64,000 nt of DNA from Massilimicrobiota sp. An134 (GTDB lineage: Bacteria; Bacillota_I; Bacilli_A; Erysipelotrichales; Coprobacillaceae), in NCBI RefSeq assembly GCF_002160815.1, contig NZ_NFLH01000004.1, forward strand, positions 55,416-119,415, read 5' to 3'. Below the pieces are notes generated by a model. It searched no databases, was not told the DNA's origin, and was given only the letters and a program-made list of their open reading frames with translations. This document shows positions 9,585 to 17,510 of the stretch, piece after piece (positions within the stretch are counted from its first letter, which is position 1; each line of letters opens with the position of its first letter). A program made the translations under genes and the position numbers.

Positions 9585-9686
9585 ATGTTGTTTGATGTAT
9601 TTAGTGGATTTTTGGGTGCACTAAAAACAACTTTTCAAAATATATATTTTGAAAGCTCTTACATTTTAGATTTTCTGCTTTTTTAA
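9585..9686 (+). CDS. Putative 33-residue hydrophobic peptide
   Basis: ATG at 9585 follows GAGGAG (9572-9577) at 7-nt spacing and is preceded by a promoter-like pair and a hairpin. The peptide begins MLFDVFSGFLGALKTTF and ends in SYILDFLLF: hydrophobic with one Asp and one Lys early, no cysteines. Its last codons overlap the 3' end of the IS110 transposase on the other strand, so the natural C-terminus may have been replaced by IS sequence. It could be a small membrane peptide, a type I toxin-like peptide, or chance. Not recognised. Confidence 0.35.
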   Translation: MLFDVFSGFLGALKTTFQNIYFESSYILDFLLF

Positions 9687-11086
9687 GCTATTGATTCGGT
9701 CGTTTCGTTTTTATAAACAAAGCGATGAATTTCACCATTGACATCAGAATACTGATAAATCTGTTTTCTGGTATTCTTTGGAAAATCTAAAGATATTGAA
9801 TTGAAGAACGTATTTCGGGTTTCTTCTGGTAATCGCATGATATTTTCATGCATGATTATAAAACTGCTTTCGCTTTTCATGATTGAATAGATATATCTGG
9901 CAATACGATTAGCAACTGCAATAACTGCCAGTTTATGACGCTTTTTATTTTCGTTCTTCACTCTTTCAAATAAGTGCTTAAGAACAGGATTGTGTCGTCT
10001 GGCAAATTCGGCAATCATGTAAAGAGCGTGTCTCAGATATTTTGATCCTTTCTTGGAAATCTTGCCCATGATCTCCACGGACTTGCCAGAACGCTTGTTT
10101 CGTGGCGATGAACCGCTATAAGAGACATAATGGTCAGCATTATTGAATCTGAAGATGTCTCCGGTTTCAGCGATGATAACTGCAGCTGTCAAAGGACCAC
10201 AGCCAGTGATGGTCATCAATAGACTGTAAACATTAAAAGTGGCGGCAAGCTTTCTGATATCTTTTTCAATCAGTTTCAATTGAGCGCGAATATTGACGAT
10301 GCTTTCAACAGTGTTGGAAATAACGCATCTTATATGATCGGATACATGTGGAACCAGTGTATCCTGAGCATAATTGAATAGCTTATCTATCTTATCCAAA
10401 CTGCAGCGATGCTTGGTTGCTTCGTAAACGAGAGAAAACACTTCATTTTTGGAAGCATTTATGATATCATGCGAAGTAGGATATTGAGATAAGACAGCTA
10501 GAAAAGCAGCTGATTTAGGTTCAAAAACATACTGAAGTTCAGGGAAATAACAATCACAAAGGGCAATGAGACGGTTAGTTTCCTGAGAATAGAGTTTTTT
10601 AATCTGATAATGTCTGTGAACGAGAGCCTTAAGATCTTGATATCCATTTTTGTTTTCAAAGACAGAATCTGAAACATATCTGACATCATCATCAGTTCCA
10701 ACGATGGTACTGATAGTTTGAGCATCCAAAGGATCAGATTTGGAAATATTATGGCTTTCTCTCCATTTATTAACGAAATCAGTATTGAGCTGATGGATTT
10801 CTTCATCGCTATTACAGTTTTCTTTAATAAAGCTATAGACATTAGTAGAATAGATACCAGTGACCTCCAAAGCAAAATAAGTGTGAAGACAGTGTGGATC
10901 ACTGGAATACTTTCTCACAGTATTTAAAAACTCAACAACATCAGCTTTAATGAACTTAAAAGATAATTTTTTTCTAAGGAAACGGGGTTTGACTGATCTT
11001 AATTCAGGGACAGCCAGAACAGCAGCATCAGCCTTGCCTTTAGAGACATCAATGCCAACAAAAAGATTGTAATCGTTATTTTTCAT
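9683..11086 (-). CDS. IS110-family transposase (DEDD)
   Basis: 467 residues. The N-terminal RuvC-like DEDD domain opens with FVGIDVSKGKADAAV (D13) and has FALEVTGIYS. The C-terminal Transposase_20 domain has TITGCGPLTAAVIIAETGD and YSGSSPRNKRSGKS containing the conserved serine. Enzymes of this family recombine DNA guided by a bridge RNA encoded in the non-coding end of the element. ATG at 11086 has an AAGAAGGTC upstream. The frame is complete, so the element may be active. Codon use is less AT-biased than the neighbours, fitting a mobile gene. Confidence 0.92.
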   Translation of the reverse strand: MKNNDYNLFVGIDVSKGKADAAVLAVPELRSVKPRFLRKKLSFKFIKADVVEFLNTVRKYSSDPHCLHTYFALEVTGIYSTNVYSFIKENCNSDEEIHQLNTDFVNKWRESHNISKSDPLDAQTISTIVGTDDDVRYVSDSVFENKNGYQDLKALVHRHYQIKKLYSQETNRLIALCDCYFPELQYVFEPKSAAFLAVLSQYPTSHDIINASKNEVFSLVYEATKHRCSLDKIDKLFNYAQDTLVPHVSDHIRCVISNTVESIVNIRAQLKLIEKDIRKLAATFNVYSLLMTITGCGPLTAAVIIAETGDIFRFNNADHYVSYSGSSPRNKRSGKSVEIMGKISKKGSKYLRHALYMIAEFARRHNPVLKHLFERVKNENKKRHKLAVIAVANRIARYIYSIMKSESSFIIMHENIMRLPEETRNTFFNSISLDFPKNTRKQIYQYSDVNGEIHRFVYKNETTESIA

Positions 11087-11330
11087 AAAAAATGACCTTC
11101 TTTCTCAAGTATGAAAATGGTTTTGAATTGCACCTCTAAATCAAGACAAACGCAACCTCGCAAATACGGAGACAAGTGAGAAACACTGCTGCAACAAACT
11201 CATTCGGGTATAAAGCACGCCTTGAACAGAGGATTAAGTCTTTTTGAAGCGGAACATAACGAGATGGCCGCAGAGGTGGAGAATAAAACCTTGATTCAAA
11301 ACGAAACTATTATCTTAAAAAGAGAGTGTA
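11087..11330 (-). ncRNA. Candidate IS110 bridge RNA / non-coding element end
   Basis: About 245 bp without a credible gene directly upstream of an IS110 transposase, the place where bridge RNAs are encoded in the IS110 group. On the plus strand CACCTCT (11131-11137) is complementary to AGAGGTG (11272-11278) and AATCAAG (11139-11145) to CTTGATT (11290-11296). These two pairings cross, so they cannot both sit in one simple hairpin. I could not assign target- and donor-binding loops by eye. Location is established family knowledge; extent and structure are inference. Confidence 0.4.
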
Positions 11331-11342
11331 GAAGCAAGGAAA

Positions 11343-11378
11343 TTTTTAAACAATTGAGATATCTCAATTGTTTAAAAA
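11343..11378. repeat. Perfect 36-bp palindrome
   Basis: Bases 11343-11360 are the exact reverse complement of 11361-11378 with no spacer; the core is CAATTGAGATATCTCAATTG. It lies at the upstream edge of the IS110 flank, about 50 bp before the NUDIX gene. There is no T-tract outside the arms, so it is not a classic terminator; it could be an operator or an insertion target. Confidence 0.75.
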
Positions 11379-11429
11379 AGGAAATCCTTAATTCAAACTT
11401 CTATACATATTATACGAGAGGTGGTAAAA

Positions 11430-12047
11430 ATGAATAATAAAAAATGGGTGGATTGGGCTATTGAATTACAAAGTTTGGCACAAGCAGGATTAACTTATGG
11501 TCATGATGTTTACGATCAGGAAAGATATGAACGTATAAGAGAAATATCGGCTGAAATCATGGCGTATCAAAATGATATTCCTTTAGAAAAAGTGAAAGAT
11601 TTATTTTGTAATGAAAGTGGATATCAGACACCTAAATTAGATACACGTGCAGCTATTTTTAAAGATAATCAAATTCTTTTAGTGAAAGAGAATAATGGAA
11701 AATGGTCACTTCCTGGTGGATGGGTAGATGTGAACTTATCAGTTAAACAGAATACAATAAAAGAAGTGAAAGAAGAAGCTGGTTTAGATGTGATTGCTGA
11801 TAGAATTATTGCTGTACAAGATCGTGCTCAACATAATGTTCCAATTTATGCTTATGGCGTTTGTAAAATTTTTGTGCTTTGTTATGAAATAGGTGGAAAG
11901 TTTGAGAAAAATGTAGAAACAGTAGAATCTAGATATTTTGATGAAGATCATTTACCTGAGCTTTCTACTGAGAAAAACAATGAAGAACAAATTCATATGT
12001 GTTTTGAGGCCTATCGTCATCCTAATTGGAAAACTTTATTTGATTGA
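11430..12047 (+). CDS. NUDIX hydrolase with N-terminal Nudix_N_2-like domain
   Basis: 205 residues. The first 65 form the helical N-terminal domain seen in ADP-ribose/nucleoside-diphosphate-type NUDIX enzymes, followed by the NUDIX box GGWVDVNLSVKQNTIKEVKEEAGL. The REXXEE core is present as KEVKEE, while the first glutamate of the consensus (G-x5-E) is leucine, as in relatives reading GYSPSE. Likely hydrolyses a nucleoside diphosphate linked to another group; substrate unknown. ATG at 11430 is chosen because AGAGGTGG lies 5 bp upstream; an in-frame GTG at 11421 would overlap that site. Confidence 0.8.
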   Translation: MNNKKWVDWAIELQSLAQAGLTYGHDVYDQERYERIREISAEIMAYQNDIPLEKVKDLFCNESGYQTPKLDTRAAIFKDNQILLVKENNGKWSLPGGWVDVNLSVKQNTIKEVKEEAGLDVIADRIIAVQDRAQHNVPIYAYGVCKIFVLCYEIGGKFEKNVETVESRYFDEDHLPELSTEKNNEEQIHMCFEAYRHPNWKTLFD

Positions 12048-12053
12048 TATAAG

Positions 12054-12078
12054 AGATAGTGAAAAGCTATCTTTTTTT
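12054..12078 (+). terminator. Intrinsic terminator after NUDIX gene
   Basis: AGATAG (12054-12059) / CTATCT (12067-12072) followed by a run of T. Confidence 0.7.
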
Positions 12079-12089
12079 GTGTGTGAATA

Positions 12090-12139
12090 TTGACAAAAGA
12101 ATTATACTGTGTTACTGTATTACTGTATTAATACAGTAA
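12090..12139 (+). promoter_or_regulatory. Promoter and palindromic operator of the GntR-ABC operon
   Basis: TTGACA at 12090-12095 and a weak -10 (TACTGT, 12113-12118) 17 bp on. Overlapping and following it is the perfect 20-bp palindrome TTACTGTATTAATACAGTAA (12120-12139), with an extra direct copy of TTACTGTAT at 12112-12120. It lies immediately before the GntR start, so autorepression by the encoded regulator is the likely control. Confidence 0.75.
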
Positions 12140-12151
12140 GGTGGAATGGCT

Positions 12152-12511
12152 ATGAATCATTTTCAAACAGATACGCCTATTTATTTACAGGTTGTTGAAG
12201 AAGTCAAATCAAAAATTCTTGGTGGACAGTTACATCCAGGTGATAAAATAGAATCAGTCAGAGAGATGGCATCAAGACTGGAAGTCAATCCTAATACCAT
12301 TCAAAGAGCTTTTTTGGAATTAGAACATCAGGGATTTATTGTGACACAAAGGGCAGTAGGAAGATTTGTTAGTGAAGACATTGATTTTATTGAATCATGT
12401 CGTCAAAACAAAATACAAGAAACGATTCAACAGTTTGTTAAAGAAATGGAGCGTTATGGCATTACAAAAGCAGATATTATTGCTTATTTAAAGGAGGAAA
12501 ATCATGAGTGA
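12152..12511 (+). CDS. GntR-family (YtrA subfamily) transcriptional regulator
   Basis: About 120 residues: an N-terminal winged helix-turn-helix (TPIYLQVVEEVKSKI ... ESVREMASRLEVNPNTIQRAFLELEHQGFI) and a short helical tail, the YtrA layout. Such regulators repress the ABC transporter operon they head. ATG at 12152 gives 7 bp from GGTGG; an in-frame ATG at 12146 is almost on top of it. It overlaps the following ATPase gene by 8 bp. The perfect palindrome directly upstream is the probable binding site. Confidence 0.88.
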   Translation: MNHFQTDTPIYLQVVEEVKSKILGGQLHPGDKIESVREMASRLEVNPNTIQRAFLELEHQGFIVTQRAVGRFVSEDIDFIESCRQNKIQETIQQFVKEMERYGITKADIIAYLKEENHE

Positions 12512-13202
12512 ACTTATAAAAATCCAAGATTTAAATAAAAAATATGGAAAGAAACAAGTTTTAAAAGATGTGAATTTAACTTTACATGGTGGACAGATTG
12601 TGGGTTTACTTGGACCTAATGGAAGTGGGAAAACAACACTGATTAAAGTTTTAAATGGTTTATTGAAAGAATATGATGGAGATGTTCAAATTGATCAGCA
12701 AGCTATAGGTATTCATTCTAAAAAAATCATTTCTTATTTACCAGATGAACCTTATTTTGAAAACTGGATGACAACCAGTGATGCATTGAATTTATTTGTT
12801 GATATGTATGATGATTTTGATTTGAATAAGGCATTATCTTTAATGGAAAGAATGGATATTGAAAAGAAAGTGAAGATTAAAGAATTATCTAAAGGAATGA
12901 AAGAGAAGTTTCAGTTGATATTGGTTATGTCTAGAAAAGCAAAGATTTATATTTTAGATGAACCATTAGGTGGTATTGATCCAGCTGCAAGAGAACTTAT
13001 TTTAGATACTATTTTAAATAATTATGCTGAAGATGCACTTGTTTTATTATCAACACATTTGATTGCGGATATTGAAAAGATATTTGATGAAGTGATCTTT
13101 ATTAAAAATGGTGAAATTATCTTACATGAAAATAGTGAGGACTTAAGAATGAAAAGACAAGCTTCTATTAATGATATTTTTAAGGAGGAATTCAAATGTT
13201 AA
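12504..13202 (+). CDS. ABC transporter ATP-binding protein
   Basis: 232 residues with Walker A GPNGSGKT (37-44), signature ELSKGMKEK, Walker B IYILDEPLGGID and the H-loop STHL. Energises export or membrane stress relief together with the membrane protein encoded next. YtrA-type operons usually respond to cell-wall antibiotics in Firmicutes; here that is inference. ATG overlaps the GntR gene by 8 bp and the permease gene by 7 bp, showing tight translational coupling. Confidence 0.9.
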   Translation: MSELIKIQDLNKKYGKKQVLKDVNLTLHGGQIVGLLGPNGSGKTTLIKVLNGLLKEYDGDVQIDQQAIGIHSKKIISYLPDEPYFENWMTTSDALNLFVDMYDDFDLNKALSLMERMDIEKKVKIKELSKGMKEKFQLILVMSRKAKIYILDEPLGGIDPAARELILDTILNNYAEDALVLLSTHLIADIEKIFDEVIFIKNGEIILHENSEDLRMKRQASINDIFKEEFKC

Positions 13203-13966
13203 AATTAATGAAATATGAATTTATTCATTCTATGCGTTCCTTTTTCATCTCGTTTTGTGTGTTTTGGGGTGCATGTTTATTATTGCCATTTTTTACAGAA
13301 GGACTAATTCCAGATATTCCTATTTTAAGCTTTATGATGGCTTTTGGATTTACAGTTTTAGTTATGGGAATTAGTATTGCATTATTTGTCAGTATTTTTA
13401 CACATTATTATCATTCTATGTTTAAAAGACCAGCTTATCTGACATTGACTTTACCTGTATCATCTTTGCAGTTAATTATTTCTAAGCTGATTGTTTCATT
13501 TGTATGGCTTATTCTTGGTGGAATTGCATTGATGTTTGGGGTTTTATTGATGGGAGTTATGATGTCATTGTTGACACATAATATGTCAATCATGCAGATT
13601 TTTCAGGGAATTCCAGAAGTGTTCAAAGGATTAGGACAGATGTTCATGAATCAGCCTGGTGAATCATTATTAAGTCTTATTTATATGATTGTAGAAACAT
13701 ATGCGCTTATTATCTCTATTTATTTTGCTTTAACGTTAGCACATACAGCTTTATGTCGTCATCATCGTTTGGCTGTAGGAATTTGTATATGGATAGTTTT
13801 GAGAATCATTTTCTCATGGATACAATTTGTTTTATCAGGTATGAGTATCGCATCTTTTGAATGGTATGGAATTCCAGTTACGTTTATGTTCATTGATCTA
13901 TTTTTCAATGTGATTTTAACTTTCGTCACAGTCTATATTTTAGATTATCATATTGAAATTGAATAA
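13196..13966 (+). CDS. ABC transporter membrane protein
   Basis: 256 residues with about six hydrophobic segments and a short cytosolic N-terminus (MLKLMKYEFIHSMRS) typical of ABC-2-type permeases that pair with stand-alone ATPases of this kind. Start has GGAGGAATTC upstream inside the ATPase gene. It ends before a terminator, closing the GntR-ATPase-permease operon. Substrate unknown. Confidence 0.8.
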   Translation: MLKLMKYEFIHSMRSFFISFCVFWGACLLLPFFTEGLIPDIPILSFMMAFGFTVLVMGISIALFVSIFTHYYHSMFKRPAYLTLTLPVSSLQLIISKLIVSFVWLILGGIALMFGVLLMGVMMSLLTHNMSIMQIFQGIPEVFKGLGQMFMNQPGESLLSLIYMIVETYALIISIYFALTLAHTALCRHHRLAVGICIWIVLRIIFSWIQFVLSGMSIASFEWYGIPVTFMFIDLFFNVILTFVTVYILDYHIEIE

Positions 13967-13969
13967 AAG

Positions 13970-13999
13970 AATACCTCTTCATGAGTGAAGGGGTATTTT
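13970..13999 (+). terminator. Intrinsic terminator of the GntR-ABC operon
   Basis: AATACCTCTTCA pairs with TGAAGGGGTATT (one U-G pair), followed by T6. Confidence 0.85.
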
Positions 14000-14089
14000 T
14001 TATCTGAGAAAATTTTTTCTGTTTCTGTAAGAATCTTTTCTTTTCAAGTGTTTTGTAATAAGATAAACATAAAGTTGAGGAGGATGGTT

Positions 14090-14743
14090 ATGTTAAAGGC
14101 AGTTATTTTTGATATGGATGGGCTTTTGATTGATAGTGAAGTCATTTCATATAAATGTTATAAAAAATTGATTGAGAGTTATGGATATTCATTTACAATG
14201 GATGATTATGTCAAAGATTATCCAGGGAAGCAATTGAAAGTCTCTTTACAGTTTATTAAGGAACATTATCATCTGGATTATGATATTGAAGAGAAATTCC
14301 AATTATTTCATCGTTTAGAAACACAATTCATGCAAGAAGATGGGGTTGCATTAAAAAAAGGAGCAAAAGAATTATTACAATATCTTAAAAATCATCATTA
14401 TCAAATCGCTTTAGCTACATCTAGTTTACCTTCAAGAGCTTGCCATATTTTAGACATGCATCATATTCTTTCTTATTTTGATGAAATCATTTGTGGCAGT
14501 GATGTCCAAAGAGGGAAACCGTATCCTGATATTTTCTTAAAAGCCTGTGAAAGATTAAATGTTTTGCCGTCAGAAGCTATTGTTTTAGAAGATAGTGAAG
14601 CAGGTATACAGGCAGCTTATGATGCGAAAGTGCCTGTCTATTGTATTCCTGATTTAAAGCAACCAGGTGAAGACTATGTACAAAAGACACAAGGTGTTTT
14701 GACATCATTATTGGATGTTATAACAATCTTAGAAAATATGTGA
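14090..14743 (+). CDS. HAD-superfamily phosphatase (beta-phosphoglucomutase-like)
   Basis: 217 residues. Motif I is DMDGLLIDSE near the N-terminus, motif II lies around LATSSLPSRA, motif III GKPYPDIFL, and motif IV VLEDSEAGIQA. This is the subfamily I cap-type HAD group (YcjU/GS1-like) that dephosphorylates sugar phosphates and similar metabolites. The frame extends upstream to 13985 but ATG at 14090 is used because GAGGAGG (14077-14083) sits 6 bp before it. Monocistronic, ended by a strong terminator. Confidence 0.88.
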   Translation: MLKAVIFDMDGLLIDSEVISYKCYKKLIESYGYSFTMDDYVKDYPGKQLKVSLQFIKEHYHLDYDIEEKFQLFHRLETQFMQEDGVALKKGAKELLQYLKNHHYQIALATSSLPSRACHILDMHHILSYFDEIICGSDVQRGKPYPDIFLKACERLNVLPSEAIVLEDSEAGIQAAYDAKVPVYCIPDLKQPGEDYVQKTQGVLTSLLDVITILENM

Positions 14744-14753
14744 TGACATAAAA

Positions 14754-14798
14754 AAACTATAATCAACCGGATCTGATTGATTATAGTTTATTTTTTTT
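14754..14798. terminator. Bidirectional terminator between HAD gene and asnA
   Basis: Perfect 13-bp stem AAACTATAATCAA (14754-14766) / TTGATTATAGTTT (14777-14789), T-tract on the plus strand and A-tract on the other side; the two genes converge here. Confidence 0.9.
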
Positions 14799-15813
14799 AT
14801 AATAAATGAATGTGATTTTCTTTACATAATTTCATAGTTTCATCATCCCATAAAGAAGCTTGTACTTCTCCAATATGAGCTTTTCTTAAAAAGAACATAC
14901 ATAAACGGCTTTGACCAATTCCACCGCCAATACTTAATGGAAGAACATGATTGATTACATTTTGATGGAAAGGTAAAGATAAACGTTCCATTGCATTGGC
15001 TTTTTCTAATTGCTCTTTTAATGCGTGTTCATCTACACGAATACCCATACTTGAAATTTCTAATGCATCATCTAATTGCGTGTTATAAACAAGGATATCC
15101 CCATTTAATTTCCAGTCATCATAATCAGGTGCACGTCCATCATGTTTTTTTCCTGATTTTAAAATATCCCCAATTTGTAAGATGCAGACAGCTTTTTTAT
15201 CTTTTGTGATAGCTTTTTCTCTTTCTTTAGGTGAAAGATCTGGATATAAATCTTCTAACTCTTGAGAAGTGATAAAATAGATTTCATCAGGTAAAATAGA
15301 TTCACCGAGTTGTGGATAGTGTCTGATCATGAGAAATTCAACATCTAATAAAGCATTATATATTTTTGAAACAATTGCTTTAAAATAATCTAAAGTACGA
15401 TCTTCCTTGGAAATCACCATTTCCCAATCCCATTGGTCCACATACATAGAATGAATATTATCTAATTCTTCATCTTTTCTAATTGCATTCATATCTGTAT
15501 ATAAACCTGTATGTTGTTCAAAACCATAGCGATAAAGAGCATCTCTTTTCCATTTGGCTAAAGAATGAATGATTTCGATTTCATCATTATGATTCAATTC
15601 AAATGAAGTAAATGAAACAGGTTTTTCAATTCCATTTAAATCATCATTAAGCCCAGTATTTTTTAATAGAAATAAAGGCGCAGAGACACGTGTTAAACGA
15701 AGCTGTTCAGCTAATCTTCTTTCAAATGTATCTTTAATCATCTTAATAGCAACTTCAGTTTCAATTAAATTAAGATGTGGATGATAATCTTTTGGTATAA
15801 TGATTTGACTCAT
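14797..15813 (-). CDS. asnA: Aspartate--ammonia ligase (asparagine synthetase A)
   Basis: 338 residues, the usual AsnA length. It begins SQIIIPKDYHPHLNLIETEVAI and has the class II aaRS-like motif SIGGGIGQSRLCMFFL near the C-terminus. Makes asparagine from aspartate, ammonia and ATP. ATG at 15813 is preceded by AAGGGGGAA. A textbook promoter lies 30-60 bp upstream, leaving a short leader with no room for a T-box, so control is probably at initiation. Confidence 0.95.
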   Translation of the reverse strand: MSQIIIPKDYHPHLNLIETEVAIKMIKDTFERRLAEQLRLTRVSAPLFLLKNTGLNDDLNGIEKPVSFTSFELNHNDEIEIIHSLAKWKRDALYRYGFEQHTGLYTDMNAIRKDEELDNIHSMYVDQWDWEMVISKEDRTLDYFKAIVSKIYNALLDVEFLMIRHYPQLGESILPDEIYFITSQELEDLYPDLSPKEREKAITKDKKAVCILQIGDILKSGKKHDGRAPDYDDWKLNGDILVYNTQLDDALEISSMGIRVDEHALKEQLEKANAMERLSLPFHQNVINHVLPLSIGGGIGQSRLCMFFLRKAHIGEVQASLWDDETMKLCKENHIHLL

Positions 15814-15843
15814 TTTTGATTCCCCCTTTATATAATTATTGCT

Positions 15844-15872
15844 ATTATAGTATATTGTAGAATATTAGTCAA
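15844..15872 (-). promoter_or_regulatory. asnA promoter
   Basis: On the minus strand TTGACT (complement of 15867-15872), a 17-bp spacer and TATAAT (complement of 15844-15849). Confidence 0.8.
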
Positions 15873-15873
15873 A

Positions 15874-15894
15874 ATGATATTTTAAAAATATCAT
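15874..15894. promoter_or_regulatory. 21-bp inverted repeat upstream of asnA -35
   Basis: ATGATATTTT (15874-15883), one central A, AAAATATCAT (15885-15894). It abuts the asnA -35 box within the divergent asnA/thrC region; a possible regulator site, although AT-rich palindromes arise easily here. Confidence 0.4.
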
Positions 15895-15961
15895 AAAATA
15901 TTTGTTATTTTTAGATATTTTATAAAATAAATAGGAACTATACTTAAATATTCTAATAATA

Positions 15962-15990
15962 TTGACTTGTATTTTAAAATTGTATACAAT
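15962..15990 (+). promoter_or_regulatory. thrC promoter
   Basis: TTGACT (15962-15967), 17-bp spacer, TACAAT (15985-15990). It leaves about 22 nt of leader before thrC. Confidence 0.75.
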
Positions 15991-16019
15991 GTAACAAATA
16001 TGGAAAGCAGGTGTATATC

Positions 16020-17510
16020 ATGAATGAAAAGAAATATGTGAGTACAAGAGGTCAACAAAGACCATTGGATTTTTGTGATGCTATTTTACAGGGGATTGGT
16101 AGTGATGGAGGATTGCTTGTTCCTGATTTTGAATTGGATCAGAAAGATTTAAAAGCATTACAACATTTATCTTATGTAGACATGGCAACTGAAATTATGA
16201 CTTCTTTTGTGGGAGAACAGGAAAAAGAAGAAATGAGAGCATTATGTCAAAAAGCTTATGGACAAAATTTATTTCCTCAGGAAGTTGTTCCTGTTAAACA
16301 GGCAGGAGATGTTTTTATCGCTGAATTATTCCAGGGACCAACAGCCGCTTTTAAAGATATGGCATTATCATTATTGCCACATTTTATGACATATTCACTT
16401 AAGAAAAAAGGTGAGCAAAGAAAAGTTATGATTTTAGCTGCAACATCTGGAGATACTGGAAAAGCTGCTTTAGAAGGATTTAAAGATGTAGATGGAACAT
16501 ATATTCAGGTTTTCTATCCTGTTGATGGGGTTTCACCTATTCAAAAACAACAAATGGTAACACAGACAGGAAACAATGTTGATGTGGTTGGAATTCAGGG
16601 AAATTTTGATGATGCTCAAAGAGCAGTGAAACAGGCTTTTCAATCATCAGCATTAAAAGATTTATGTGATGAACATCATGTTTTCCTTTCTTCAGCTAAC
16701 TCTATTAATATAGGGCGTTTGATTCCACAGATTGTGTATTATTTTTATTCATATATGACACTTGTTAATAAAAATGAGATTCGTTTAGGTGAGAGTGTTC
16801 ATTTCACTATTCCAAGTGGAAACTTTGGCAATTGTTTAGCTGGAGTTCTAGCCAAAAAGATGGGTTTACCAATCCAAAAATTTATTGTAGCGTCTAATAA
16901 AAATAATATTTTGACTGATTTTTTCCGTACTGGGAAATATGATGCACGTCGTGAATTTTATAAAACAAATGCACCTGCCATGGATATCCTTGTTTCAAGT
17001 AATTTAGAAAGACTTGTGTATATGATGGCACAGGATAGTCAAAAGGTAAAATCATATATGGATGATTTGAATCAAAATGGTGTTTATGAAATTTCATCTG
17101 ATTTATTAGAAAAGATACAGGATGTATTTAAGGCAGGATGGCTTAATGAAGATGAAGTACTAGATACAATCAAAACATGTTTTGAACAGACAGGTTATCT
17201 TTTAGATACACATACTGCTATTGGTTATGGCGTTTATAAAGAATATCAAAAGACTTCGGGAGATGAAACAAAGACAATTATTTTAGCGACAGCTTCACCA
17301 TATAAATTTGCTGATTCTGTTTATAAAGCTTTAACAGATCAAAGCTTATCTGAATATCAAGCGATAGAAGCTGTTTATGAAAAAACAGGTGTTGATATTC
17401 CAAAGCCATTAGTTCAACTTGATCAAAAAGAAATTTTACATCAAAAAGTTATTGATAAAGATGATATAATTCATGAGATTTCTCAAAAAATAAAGGAGAT
17501 GTCATTATGA
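16020..17510 (+). CDS. thrC: Threonine synthase
   Basis: 496 residues; PLP enzyme converting O-phosphohomoserine to threonine. N-terminal segment YVSTRGQQRPLDFCDAIL, PLP lysine K112 in GPTAAFKDMALS, and the phosphate-binding loop around AATSGDTGKAAL. ATG at 16020 has AGCAGG about 9 bp upstream; a GTG at 16011 is in frame but overlaps that site. It overlaps thrB by 4 bp, so the last two steps of threonine synthesis are coupled. No homoserine dehydrogenase gene is nearby. Confidence 0.95.
   Translation: MNEKKYVSTRGQQRPLDFCDAILQGIGSDGGLLVPDFELDQKDLKALQHLSYVDMATEIMTSFVGEQEKEEMRALCQKAYGQNLFPQEVVPVKQAGDVFIAELFQGPTAAFKDMALSLLPHFMTYSLKKKGEQRKVMILAATSGDTGKAALEGFKDVDGTYIQVFYPVDGVSPIQKQQMVTQTGNNVDVVGIQGNFDDAQRAVKQAFQSSALKDLCDEHHVFLSSANSINIGRLIPQIVYYFYSYMTLVNKNEIRLGESVHFTIPSGNFGNCLAGVLAKKMGLPIQKFIVASNKNNILTDFFRTGKYDARREFYKTNAPAMDILVSSNLERLVYMMAQDSQKVKSYMDDLNQNGVYEISSDLLEKIQDVFKAGWLNEDEVLDTIKTCFEQTGYLLDTHTAIGYGVYKEYQKTSGDETKTIILATASPYKFADSVYKALTDQSLSEYQAIEAVYEKTGVDIPKPLVQLDQKEILHQKVIDKDDIIHEISQKIKEMSL

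Larger units (their letters stand above)
9590..11340 (-). mobile_element. IS110-family insertion sequence (ends approximate)
   Basis: One transposase gene (9683-11086) with a non-coding flank of about 250 bp upstream of its start and little downstream. No terminal inverted repeats are evident and no target duplication can be pinned, both normal for IS110 elements. The long 5' flank matches the IS110 group rather than IS1111, in which the long non-coding end lies on the other side. Exact ends need a comparison with an empty site. Confidence 0.6.

Noticed and set aside
11222..11437. 71-codon open frame on the plus strand next to the IS110 element
   Set aside because: No ribosome site, runs through the 36-bp palindrome and into the NUDIX start; composition is that of the non-coding flank.
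13985..14090. Extended N-terminus of the HAD phosphatase
   Set aside because: It would begin inside the preceding terminator and lacks a ribosome site; GAGGAGG supports 14090.
15814..16019. T-box leader for asnA or thrC
   Set aside because: Both promoters lie 20-35 nt from the genes; no T-box sequence or terminator is visible in the gap.
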